NCBI GenBank assembly: GCA_038522945.1
Contig: JBCBJV010000012.1
Coordinates: 1 to 64,000 of the forward strand
Length of the DNA stretch: 64,000 nucleotides
Direction: 5' to 3'
Source: MED-G105 sp038522945
GTDB lineage: Bacteria > Pseudomonadota > Alphaproteobacteria > Caulobacterales > Parvularculaceae
Below are positions 18,012 through 25,894 of this stretch, in pieces. How positions within the stretch are numbered: the first letter of the stretch is position 1; each line of letters opens with the position of its first letter. The position numbers were made by a program, and so were the translations under genes. The notes beneath the pieces were generated by a model. It saw only the letters and a list, made by a program, of their open reading frames with translations. It did no database searches and had not been told where the DNA came from.

Positions 18012-18473
18012 ATGTCCAGCGTTTTCATTGATCCTTCGGCAATCGTCTTTGTTTCAATTTCATACGAAACAAACAACGCAATTCTTGATGCGATCCAGTC
18101 AAGAATGAAAAGCCTCTCCGCCGCAATTGAGGCGCCTCACCTTATCGTTGATTCAGCGCGTCACACCGATGGCCAGTTTTCCGCCAAAGAAGTCGACGCC
18201 AGACTCTCGGCGCTCACGGCTCGGTCGTATCTCGTTGCCGGCGCGCCGCTTGAAGGAGCGCTGAGCTATGCGGTCCTGTCGTTGCTCCTAAATGGCCTAG
18301 ATATTTTTGTTCCGGTTGACCAAGTCGTCGCCTTGGAAGCTGCACATACCCATACCTGCCTGCAACGACTAAAGAACTCTGGCGCAACGCTGATAACCTT
18401 CAAGCAAGCCATTCTTGAGCTATCGATCGTTGGGGGCGGCAAAAAATTGACCTCTCTACTGCGCAACGGCTGA
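18012..18473 (+). CDS. Isochorismatase-like protein lacking the catalytic Cys
   Basis: A 153-residue protein. The Rossmann-like order (a VFVSISYETNNAIL strand, a central helix, the YLVAGAPLEGALSYAVLSLLLNGLDIFVPVDQV block) resembles isochorismatase/cysteine hydrolases. In that family the equivalent of APLEGALSYAV contains the nucleophilic Cys (pattern TxxCV); here there is no Cys, and the usual early Asp is also not evident. It is thus either a pseudoenzyme or a more distant fold. It begins 12 bp after the SRPBCC gene and ends the operon. Confidence 0.45.
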   Translation: MSSVFIDPSAIVFVSISYETNNAILDAIQSRMKSLSAAIEAPHLIVDSARHTDGQFSAKEVDARLSALTARSYLVAGAPLEGALSYAVLSLLLNGLDIFVPVDQVVALEAAHTHTCLQRLKNSGATLITFKQAILELSIVGGGKKLTSLLRNG

Positions 18474-18584
18474 GTGCAAAGCGTGCACCGGAAGACCTTC
18501 ATTAAGGCAACCTCACTACTCAGCATACACTCCGAACGCCTCAATATCTGTTCCCATCAGTCAGGTGGGCGGACGGTGCGTCTG

Positions 18585-18689
18585 CCAGAGCGCGGTCGCC
18601 GCGCAAGGGGGCGGGACTTTGTGATCTGTGATCGTCTTTAGGCACCATACCTACAGCTTCCCCTTGCGCGCCGCCCTTTTGCGCTCTGG
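18585..18689. promoter_or_regulatory. Long imperfect hairpin upstream of ardA
   Basis: CCAGAGCGC (18585-18593) pairs perfectly with GCGCTCTGG (18681-18689). Inside it CGCGCAAGGGG (18600-18610) pairs perfectly with CCCCTTGCGCG (18660-18670), leaving a 49-nt loop. A further small dyad (CCGCCC/GGGCGG) lies between the hairpin and the ardA ribosome site. In conjugative plasmids such folds in the leading strand act as single-strand promoters (Frpo/ssi type) before antirestriction genes. That function here is an inference. Confidence 0.6.
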
Positions 18690-18754
18690 CTGAGCACCTC
18701 CTCGCCGCCCACCCGACTGTTGGGAAAAGAACGCGGGCGGGGAAGGAGACTGAT

Positions 18755-19321
18755 ATGACTGACCAACTCGCAACCACTGTACCACTTGCAGCCACCGCCG
18801 GACCCGCGCAGCCCGACAGGCCGCGCATTCACGTGGCCTGCCTCGCAGCCTACAATTCGGGCTGCCTGCATGGCCGATGGATCACCGCGACCACGCCGGA
18901 GGAGATCAAGACGCACGTGCGCGCCATGCTGGCGGACTCGCCGGAACCGGACGCCGAAGAATGGGCGATCCACGATTATGAGGGCTTCGAGGGTACGAAC
19001 CTGTCCGAATACGCCTCATTCGAAACCGTGTGCGAACTTGCCGATTTCATCGAGGAGCATGGCGAGCTTGGTGCAAAACTGCTCGAGCATTTCGGCGATG
19101 ACCTCGCCGAGGCGCGCGCCGCTTTCGAAGAATACGCAGGCGAATATCGCAGCGCGGCGGACTTCGCCGAGCAGCTGCACGAGGACACCGGAACCGAGAT
19201 ACCGGAATCGCTTCGCTATTACATCGACTGGCAGGCGATTGCCCGCGACATGGCGCTGAATGGCGAGATCATGGTGTTCCAGACGGGCCTCGATGAAGTC
19301 CACGTATTCTGGAGCCGCTAA
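18755..19321 (+). CDS. ardA: ArdA family antirestriction protein
   Basis: A 188-residue acidic protein. RIHVACLAAYNSGCLHGRWI is the ArdA opening, IHDYEGFEGTNLSEYASFE the middle, and YYIDWQAIARDMALNGEIM the C-terminal block. ArdA proteins mimic B-form DNA and block type I restriction enzymes, protecting incoming DNA. Strong GGAAGGAGA ribosome site. The gene looks more GC-rich than its neighbours and is flanked by unrelated regulator cassettes. It fits the integrative element suggested by the integrase at 36556. Confidence 0.9.
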   Translation: MTDQLATTVPLAATAGPAQPDRPRIHVACLAAYNSGCLHGRWITATTPEEIKTHVRAMLADSPEPDAEEWAIHDYEGFEGTNLSEYASFETVCELADFIEEHGELGAKLLEHFGDDLAEARAAFEEYAGEYRSAADFAEQLHEDTGTEIPESLRYYIDWQAIARDMALNGEIMVFQTGLDEVHVFWSR

Positions 19322-19468
19322 CTGAAGTTCGCCAGTTATCGCCGTTCGGAATCCCAAGTTGGAGAGCAGCAATTGGCTGCAAAGCGGACGTTTGGCTGTT
19401 GCTTTAACGCGCCCTCAGCGAACGGGGGTTGCCTTGGGATACCGGGCACACTCGTTAGGTGCGGGTGC

Positions 19469-19837
19469 TCAATCAGCTTTATGAATGGCATCAAACTGTG
19501 CTTGGGCTTGCTCAACAGTTTTCCAGTTCCCCTCAGCCCATGATTTGAGCGCATGTACGTGCGGGACCAGAGTTTGCCCAAGTGAGGTCAGCGCATATTC
19601 GACACGGATCGGGCGCTCGTCGTAAAGCGTTCGCGTCACAAGGCCGTCACGCTCAAGATTACGTGCGGTTTGTGTCAGCATCTTCTGAGAAATTCCTTCT
19701 AAACGCCGACGCAGCTCTCCAAACCTGTGCGGCCCATCTGCCAAGGCCACAAGCACAAGCGTCGCCCATTTGTCGCCGATCCGCGCCATAAGGGGGCGTG
19801 ACGGACAAGCGGAAAGAAAAGCATCTGGATCGGGCAA
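19469..19837 (-). CDS. HxlR-type winged-helix regulator
   Basis: A 122-residue HxlR regulator. RIGDKWATLVLVALADGPHRFGELRRRLEGISQKMLTQTARNLERDG is the full family HTH, read in consecutive parts. The YALTSLGQTL wing follows. It is divergent from the dinucleotide-binding protein gene at 19927, with a GGTTACC/GGTACC motif in the gap. Family members often sense electrophiles or redox state through an N-terminal Cys; here Cys11 (SACPSR) is present. Confidence 0.9.
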   Translation of the reverse strand: MPDPDAFLSACPSRPLMARIGDKWATLVLVALADGPHRFGELRRRLEGISQKMLTQTARNLERDGLVTRTLYDERPIRVEYALTSLGQTLVPHVHALKSWAEGNWKTVEQAQAQFDAIHKAD

Positions 19838-19846
19838 AAAAGAGTT

Positions 19847-19864
19847 GGTTACCTTGAGGTACCT
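19847..19864. promoter_or_regulatory. Candidate HxlR operator
   Basis: The sequence GGTTACCTTGAGGTACCT consists of two near-identical halves (GGTTACCT, GGTACCT) in the 89-bp gap between the HxlR gene and its divergent target. GGTTACC repeats of this sort are often seen at HxlR-controlled oxidoreductase genes. Binding is inferred. Confidence 0.5.
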
Positions 19865-19926
19865 AATTGACGATAGGAACCCAGTCTCGCATTTGTTCTT
19901 GAAATTTGCAATTCGGAGCGTTCAGC

Positions 19927-20547
19927 ATGAAGATTGGTATTCTTGGCGCCGGGTCCGTTGGCCGCGCCCTCGCAGGTCTCATTCGCGCTGCTGGCCACGA
20001 GCCACTCATCTCCGAAAGGACCCCCTCCGGCGACACGGTGAACTTTGAAGAGGCTGCGCAGTCCGGCGAGATCGTCGTCATCGCTGTACCTTACAACGCG
20101 ACCGAAGTGCTGTTGCCCTCACTCGCCAGCACGCTTGCAGGCAAGACAGTCGTCGACGCGACCAATCCCCTGAATGATGACTGGTCACCGAAAGTCCTCG
20201 GCGCCGAAACGTCGGCCGCCGAAGAGATCGCCAAACTGTTGCCCGGCACGCATATTGTTAAAGCGTTCAATACGGTGTTCGCTGATATTATGACGCCGGA
20301 GAAGCTCACCCGTCTTGGTGTGCGGGTCACTGGCTTTATCGCCAGCGATCATGATAGCGCGCGCCGCCAGGTGGCCGATCTTGCAAAAGGCATGGGGCTC
20401 GCGCCTGTCGAGACCGGACCGCTTGCAACAGCGCGCTACCTGGAAGCGATGGCGCATCTCAATATTGCCATTGCGGTTCGCCAATCTGGCGGTACGGATG
20501 CGGCTTTTCTCTACCACCAGGCTGCAGGACAGGCGGTTCGGCAATGA
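19927..20547 (+). CDS. F420/NADP-oxidoreductase-like dinucleotide-binding protein
   Basis: A 206-residue Rossmann protein. MKIGILGAGSVGRALAGL is the nucleotide-binding start, followed by VVIAVPYNATEVLLPSL, VVDATNPLNDD and HIVKAFNTVFA, the signature of NADP-dependent F420-reductase-like (COG2085) proteins. Reduces an unknown substrate with NADPH. ATG 19927 is chosen because it begins directly with the Rossmann strand. The gene overlaps the hydrolase by 4 bp (ATGA). Confidence 0.88.
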   Translation: MKIGILGAGSVGRALAGLIRAAGHEPLISERTPSGDTVNFEEAAQSGEIVVIAVPYNATEVLLPSLASTLAGKTVVDATNPLNDDWSPKVLGAETSAAEEIAKLLPGTHIVKAFNTVFADIMTPEKLTRLGVRVTGFIASDHDSARRQVADLAKGMGLAPVETGPLATARYLEAMAHLNIAIAVRQSGGTDAAFLYHQAAGQAVRQ

Positions 20548-21422
20548 CCAAACGACGGATTGAATTTGACGTCTCAGGTGATCGCGTGGTTGGAGACCTG
20601 TATCTTCCTGGCGGAACGGGTGCGCACCCGGCCGTTATCGTTGGTGGCCCAATGACAAGCGTCAAAGAGCAAGTCACAGGCGTCTATGCTAAAGCCCTCT
20701 CAGAACGTGGCATCGCGGCGTTCTGCCTCGATCATCGCCATTATGGTGAGAGTGAAGGTGAGCCGCGTCAGTACGAATATTATCCGCACAAGATCGAAGA
20801 CCTGAAAGCCGGGCTCATCGCGCTGGCCGGAGAGCCTGATATAGATGCTGGGCGGATCGGCGCTGCAGGTGTCTGTCTGGGGGTCGGCTATTCGGTTTGG
20901 TCCGCCATTGACAATCCGCTGGTCAAATCGATTGGCGGTGTTGTCGGCTATTATCGTGATGTCCCGGCGATGAAGGACCGCGATCCAGAAGGGTTTCAGG
21001 AGAAAGTCGACCAGGGACGCACAGCACGTGAGCATTATGAAAAAACAGATGAAGTGCTGACCGTCCCGGCAGCTGCGCTTGAAGGCGACGCGGCCATGAC
21101 GCTTCAATCGACTTATGATTATTACGCGACGCCGCGGGCCGGCGTTGCTAATTACACCAATGCCTTCGCCGTCATGTCGCGGGAGTTTTTCCTTCAGTTT
21201 GACGTGCAATCAGCAGCGCCAAAGGTCACGGTCCCGATGGTCCTAGTGCATAGCGAGAATGCACTTTCGCCAAACTGGGCCCGGAAGTTCTTCGACAACT
21301 TATCCGACGACAAAACAATCCACTGGGTCGACGGCCCGAACCAGACAGCGTTTTATGATCACAAAGATTTGGTCGATCAGGCAGCCGACCATCTTGCGAC
21401 GCATTTTTCCCGGACGCTGTGA
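20544..21422 (+). CDS. Alpha/beta hydrolase with Cys nucleophile elbow
   Basis: A 292-residue hydrolase of the COG1073/dienelactone-hydrolase-like group. PAVIVGGPMTSVKEQVTGVYAKAL is the family opening, DHRHYGESEGEPRQ follows, and the nucleophile elbow GVCLGVG has a Cys where serine esterases have Ser. It overlaps the reductase by 4 bp (ATGA), so both are under the HxlR regulator. The substrate is unknown. Confidence 0.85.
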   Translation: MTKRRIEFDVSGDRVVGDLYLPGGTGAHPAVIVGGPMTSVKEQVTGVYAKALSERGIAAFCLDHRHYGESEGEPRQYEYYPHKIEDLKAGLIALAGEPDIDAGRIGAAGVCLGVGYSVWSAIDNPLVKSIGGVVGYYRDVPAMKDRDPEGFQEKVDQGRTAREHYEKTDEVLTVPAAALEGDAAMTLQSTYDYYATPRAGVANYTNAFAVMSREFFLQFDVQSAAPKVTVPMVLVHSENALSPNWARKFFDNLSDDKTIHWVDGPNQTAFYDHKDLVDQAADHLATHFSRTL

Positions 21423-21586
21423 TCCGGTTCGAACAGAGATCAAAATCATCTATACCTGTTAGCGATAAGACACGGCGTCCTGTTTGCCAACTCAAAGGGT
21501 GTTTTCCTTCCGGTCATGGCCTGCAATACTGTGTTGAAAGAGAGCGTTGTTGTTTTTGATACCGCACAGAACGGAGGCCTTCTAGC

Positions 21587-22519
21587 ATGACAAAATGGCC
21601 CGATATTCCGTATGCTCGATGGCGGCCAACAGGAGCCTGCCTCCACATGTGGCTTCAAATCGTTGGAAAGTTCCGCCTTTCACAAACACCCTGGATGAAT
21701 CACTCCTGGCAGGCGACGCTCTACGCAACGTCGCGCGGCCTCACAACCGGACTAATCCCGGGTGTCGAAGAAGACTACGCGGTAGATTTCGACTTCTTGT
21801 CACATGAACTCATCGTGCGCTCGACAAGCGGCAAGAGCGCAGAAATGGCGCTTGGCGATCTGTCTGTGGCGCGATTTCACGAAAACTTTGTTGGACTTCT
21901 AAGGATGGTTGGTGCGCCGTCTGACTTTCACGGAGCACCTAATGAGCTTCCGACCGCGACGCCGTTTACTCAACAAACAGACCCCGGCGTCTATGACCGT
22001 GACGCTGCACACGATTTCTGGCGAGCCCTCGTGTCTGTCCATTCCGTGTTCAGCCACTTTCAGACATCATTCCTGGGGAAATCGAGCCCGGTGCATCTGT
22101 TTTGGGGAAGCCTGGACCTTGCGGTGACCCGCTTTTCCGGTCGTGCTGCGCCTGCCCACCCGGGTGGAATTCCAAACCTGCCAGACCCCGTCACTCGAGA
22201 AGCCTACTCACATGAGGTGAGCTCAGCGGGCTTCTGGGCGGGAGGGGGAGGCATCGATTATCCAGCATTCTACAGCTACGCCTATCCAACGCCTGATAGC
22301 TTTAAGGATTATCCTATCGATCACGAGGACGCGTTCTACAGCGAGGAACTCGGGGAATTTATTCTGCCTTATGATTCAGTTCGAGGCGCAGCAGACCCAG
22401 CGGCGTCGCTTTTGAAGTTCCTCAATGCGACGTACTCTGCAGCTGCGGATACCGGCGACTGGGACCGCGAAGCACTCGATTGCGACTTAGGCCAGCCGAC
22501 AATTCCCAGGCGAGTTTGA
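21587..22519 (+). CDS. DUF5996 family protein
   Basis: A 310-residue cytosolic protein. TGACLHMWLQIVGKFRLSQTPWMNHSW and the HPGGIPNLPDPVTREAYSHEVSSAGFW block (given here in pieces of the same regions) are the recognised DUF5996 features. The family is conserved but functionally unknown, with many Trp and His residues. An AACGGAGG ribosome site precedes ATG 21587. It stands alone. Confidence 0.85.
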   Translation: MTKWPDIPYARWRPTGACLHMWLQIVGKFRLSQTPWMNHSWQATLYATSRGLTTGLIPGVEEDYAVDFDFLSHELIVRSTSGKSAEMALGDLSVARFHENFVGLLRMVGAPSDFHGAPNELPTATPFTQQTDPGVYDRDAAHDFWRALVSVHSVFSHFQTSFLGKSSPVHLFWGSLDLAVTRFSGRAAPAHPGGIPNLPDPVTREAYSHEVSSAGFWAGGGGIDYPAFYSYAYPTPDSFKDYPIDHEDAFYSEELGEFILPYDSVRGAADPAASLLKFLNATYSAAADTGDWDREALDCDLGQPTIPRRV

Positions 22520-22890
22520 TAGATCCCGCCATTAAACGACGCGCGTGGCGGGTACATCTCCATGCCTTTTGGTTTGCACGTTCGATAGTTCGAAATGAGC
22601 GCTTAGACAGCGGTTTTGTTACGTTCGGTTTTCGGAACAATCTGCCACTTAATCGAGTATCAACAAATATCGCAAATGGGCCAATTCGAGGCGTAAGCTG
22701 ATGAGTAGCAGCAATTCATCACAAATCAGTCATTCGCTCAAAAATACTGAGTGTCTGTTTTGGGCCAATCCCGGCCAATCATGCTTCTCTTGGATCAATC
22801 CGAAGTGTCCGCCAGAGTGGGTCGATCCGTTTCCGACTGATGTGCTCCGAACCCCTTGTTTCCATCTCATGCCGTGTGACCTGGACGACG
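22520..22890. other. Intergenic stretch before the IS element, no supported gene
   Basis: About 370 bp between DUF5996 and the IS left end. Short open frames run through it on both strands, but none has a ribosome site with a recognisable product. I see no clear terminator. Confidence 0.5.
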
Positions 22891-22956
22891 TGACCTGCGC
22901 CCCGTTTGGTCCCTCATTTGAAAGGTGAGTCCGTCAACCGGAAGGAGACGACGGAC

Positions 22957-23220
22957 ATGCGCAAATCGCGTTTCACAGAGGAACAGGTAATTGCGATCCT
23001 TAACGAGCAAGAACGCGGGATGAAGACCGCCGAAGTCTGCCGCAAGCACGGGATCAGCCCGAACACATTCTACAAGTGAAAGTCGAAGTTCGGTGGGATG
23101 GACGTCTCGGACGCCCGCAAGCTGAAGACGCTGGAGACGGAGAACGCCCGGCTGAAGAAGCTTCTTGCCGACGCCATGCTCGACAATGTCGTCCTGAAAG
23201 ATCTTCTGGGAAAGAACTGA
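22957..23220 (+). pseudogene. IS3-family transposase OrfA with premature TGA
   Basis: The frame codes MRKSRFTEEQVIAILNEQE, then ISPNTFYK, then TGA at 23077-23079, where the family has Trp (FYKWKSKFGG). It continues in frame with KSKFGGMDVSDARKLKTLE and the leucine-zipper part to the stop at 23218-23220. A single G-to-A change explains the stop. AAAG near 23211 could serve as the usual -1 frameshift into OrfB. Confidence 0.8.
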
Positions 23221-23231
23221 CGGCGCCCCAG

Positions 23232-24107
23232 TTGAAGCGCGAAGCGGCGCTGAGGGCGATGGAGCGGCATGACATCTCCCAAAGACGCGCCTGCCGACTG
23301 GTCAGCGTCGATCCGAAGACGGTGCGCCGTGAGCGGATCCCGGATTGCCCGGAGATCCGGCAGCGGATGCGCGAGATCGCGTCGGAACGTCGTCGCTTCG
23401 GCTATCGGCGGATCGGTCTCATGCTGGAACGCGAAGGCATGACCATGAATCATAAGAAGCTACGTCGGCTGTATGCGGAGGAAGGTCTGTCGGTGAAGCG
23501 CCGGCGCGGGCGCAAACGCGCCACCGGCGTTCGTGCGCCGATCGATACGCCGTCAGGGCCCAACGAACGCTGGTCGCTCGATTTCCTGTCGGACGTATTC
23601 GAGCCAGGGCGGCGCTTCCGAATCCTCGCCGTCATCGACGACTGCACGCGTGAATGTCTCGGTCTCATCGCGGATACGTCGCTCTCCGGCGCACGCGTCG
23701 CCCGCGAACTCGACAAGCTGATCAGGCTCTACGGTCAGCCGCAAACCATCGTCAGCGACAATGGGACCGAACTGACGAGCCGGGCGATGCTCGACTGGCA
23801 GAACCGCACCGGCATCGCCTGGCATTACATCGCGCCCGGCAAGCCGACACAAAATGCCTTCGTCGAGTCGTTCAATGGCCGGCTGCGCGATGGGCTGCTC
23901 AATGAAACCGTCTTCGCAAGCCTCGCTGATGCCCGACGACGGCTGTCGCTGTGGCGATACGATTACAACAATATCAGGCCGCACTCGGCCCTGAACGGAC
24001 AATCCCCGGCAACCGCGCGCCGGGCGCTTGAGCTCTTGGATGGCTCCGCGCCCGACGCGCTCGCCAAACTTCAACGTGTGAGTTATTCAGCAGTAGGACT
24101 CACCTAA
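23232..24107 (+). CDS. IS3-family transposase OrfB (DDE catalytic part)
   Basis: About 290 residues. HTH_21-type start (KREAALRAMERHDISQRRAC), then the rve core with WSLDFLSDVFE (Asp), IVSDNGTELTS (Asp) and NAFVESFNGRL (Glu), spaced as in DDE transposases. The frame is open to 23076, but residues before about 23211 do not match the family. In IS3 elements OrfB is made by -1 frameshifting from OrfA; TTG 23232 is only a nominal start. Intact, but the OrfA stop should prevent OrfAB production. Confidence 0.8.
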   Translation: MKREAALRAMERHDISQRRACRLVSVDPKTVRRERIPDCPEIRQRMREIASERRRFGYRRIGLMLEREGMTMNHKKLRRLYAEEGLSVKRRRGRKRATGVRAPIDTPSGPNERWSLDFLSDVFEPGRRFRILAVIDDCTRECLGLIADTSLSGARVARELDKLIRLYGQPQTIVSDNGTELTSRAMLDWQNRTGIAWHYIAPGKPTQNAFVESFNGRLRDGLLNETVFASLADARRRLSLWRYDYNNIRPHSALNGQSPATARRALELLDGSAPDALAKLQRVSYSAVGLT

Positions 24108-24136
24108 CCGGTGAAGGACCCAAGGGGCGCAGGTCA

Positions 24137-24985
24137 GCGAGCAAGGCCTTGAATAGCGCCGTTCGGGGCCGAGGCGCATCTGGAATAGCATTCCGGACGA
24201 TGTTCGCAACGATCTTGTCAATATGGCGCTGGAACGGCCTGAGCTCTCCCCGCGCGAGATTGCTGTAACGTTCACGGATGAACGTGCTTGCTTCGTCTCG
24301 GAAGCCGGCGTTTACAGGCTTCTGAAGGCCCACGACCTTATCACAGCGCCGGCCTTCACCGTCATCAAGGCGGCTGATGAGTTCAAGCACAAGACCATGG
24401 CGCCGAACCAGCTCTGGCAGACCGACTTCACTTACCTCAAGGTCATCGGCTGGGGCTGGTTTTATTTGTCGACGGTCCTTGACGACTTCTCACGCTATGT
24501 CATCGCCTGGAAACTCTGCACGACGATGAAAGCAGACGACGTGACCGATACCCTGCAGCTTGCGCTTGATACGTCCGGTATCGAGGAAGCGACCGTGACG
24601 CACCGGCCGCGACTGCTCTCGGACAATGGCTTGTCTTACATCGCTGGCGATCTCGCCGACTAGCTGGCGAGCAAGAAGATCGGACACATGCGGGGCGCAC
24701 CGAACCATCCGCAGACGCAAGGCAAGATCGAGCGCTGGCATCAGACGCTGAAGAACCGCATCCTGCTGGAAAATTACTTCATGCAGGAAGATCTTGAAGC
24801 GGCGATTGACGACTTCGTTGGCCATTACAATCACCGACGATATCACGAGACCTTGAAAAACCTCACGCCCGCCGATGTTTACTTTGGTCGTGGGCATACA
24901 ATTTTACTGGAGCGGGCGAAAACTAAAAGGAAGACATTTAAAAAACGGCGCTTGCAGCACGCCAGATCCGCTGCCTAACCTGAAA
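24137..24985 (+). mobile_element. Truncated second IS3-family element
   Basis: Immediately right of the 1246-bp element lies the 3' part of a different IS3-family OrfB; its OrfA and the start of OrfB are missing. The right end is not certain; the sequence after the stop (24976-24978) resembles an IS terminus near 25010. The truncated serine hydrolase gene on the other strand ends at this edge, so the element probably inserted into that gene. Confidence 0.7.
24223..24978 (+). pseudogene. IS3-family transposase OrfB, truncated and with in-frame TAG
   Basis: Reads MALERPELSPREIAVTF and QTDFTYLKVIGWGWFYLST (first Asp), LSDNGLSYIAGDLAD (second Asp), then TAG at 24661-24663. The same frame resumes with LASKKIGHMRGAPNHPQTQGKIERWHQ (Glu) to the stop at 24976-24978. 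The family has Trp at the TAG position (ADWLA), so TGG became TAG. It also lacks the N-terminal domain. Confidence 0.8.
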
Positions 24986-25013
24986 CCAAAGTTGAGCAGG
25001 ATCCTCCGTTAGA

Positions 25014-25478
25014 TCAACCGCTCAGCTGTTCCAAGATACTTGACGACGGACAGATAAGCTGGCCGAGGGATATCGGTTGGTCAGGAAACGCAGGGTTCCG
25101 CACTGGAAAACCCAGCTGATCGTCAATCGATTCGGTCAGCGATAGCTTTCCGCACTCGACGAGTTGGAGTGCCGCTGTCATCGTCACCATCTTCGTCGTC
25201 GAACCGAAGTTCTGCACGGTCGCCGTTCTGATTTCGCGGCGTTGATCTAAATCGGCATAGCCAACGGCTGCAGAAAAACGAACCTGCCCGTCACGCACGA
25301 TCGCAGCATTGATAGAAGGGACACCCATTTCACGAACTGTCCGTTCTCGAAGAGTAAAGAGGTCGCCGAAACTACAGTCACCGCCGGAGTTGGTATCAGC
25401 TGCGACACTTGAGTATCCGGCGACAACAGGTGTCGCTGCGAGAATGCAGAGAGCGCGCCGGCGTGTCAGATCGTTCAT
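25014..25478 (-). pseudogene. Truncated exported serine hydrolase (beta-lactamase family)
   Basis: The N-terminal 140 or so residues of a class C beta-lactamase-like serine hydrolase. MNDLTRRRALCILAATPVVAGYSS is a Tat-type signal (RR motif, read from ATG 25478). GSTTKMVTMTAALQL carries the SxxK motif. It breaks off after ISLGQLIC, where the family continues HTSGI-like, and ends with a short foreign tail at 25014. The missing YxN and C-terminal KTG regions mean it cannot be active. The break coincides with the IS3 remnant. Confidence 0.75.
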
Positions 25479-25894
25479 AATATTTTTCCGATGAGGCAGC
25501 GCGCTATGCGTCACCAAAACGTCTTTCACAGACAAGTCGCGGCCACTTCCAGTTATAAAGCAATGATCGGTTTCCGAACAATTACTTCACCGCGTTTGGG
25601 AGAATGAAGACAACGATCAAACGTCTCCAATTCGACTCGAAGCGGACATCCGAAAGGGCCCGGCTAACCGTCCGCCTCGGACTCACATCAGCCGTTCGCC
25701 GTAGAGCGGTTGAAAGACTGCTTGCGGACCGATAGCAGCCGATTATGTCAGATAACTGTTGATATGGGCAGCTAGTTATCGGCTACAGTCAGTTCTGCAT
25801 CTTAACCTACGCAACAAGACCAATGGCCCAACTGATCGGCGGTTGGTGCGATCCTCGTGGTGTTGCAGCTGGATCATACCGACGGATACGGGTC
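25479..25894. other. Intergenic stretch, no supported gene
   Basis: About 415 bp between the truncated hydrolase and the esterase stop. I see only short frames without ribosome sites and a weak GATAACT/AGTTATC dyad near 25755-25795. Confidence 0.45.

Larger units (their letters stand above)
22891..24136 (+). mobile_element. IS3-family insertion sequence, 1246 bp, both ends defined
   Basis: The left end TGACCTGCGCCCC at 22891-22903 is matched by the right end ending at 24136 (its reverse complement starts TGACCTGCGCCCC). The repeats continue imperfectly to AGGTGAGTCC on both sides. Inside are OrfA (22957-23220), with an in-frame TGA, and an intact OrfB with all three DDE residues. The flanking bases (GACG left, GCGA right) show no clear target duplication. 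It abuts another IS3 remnant on the right. Confidence 0.85.

Noticed and set aside
22701..22928. Open frame running into the IS left end
   Set aside because: It ends inside the IS inverted repeat and codes for no known domain; most likely chance.
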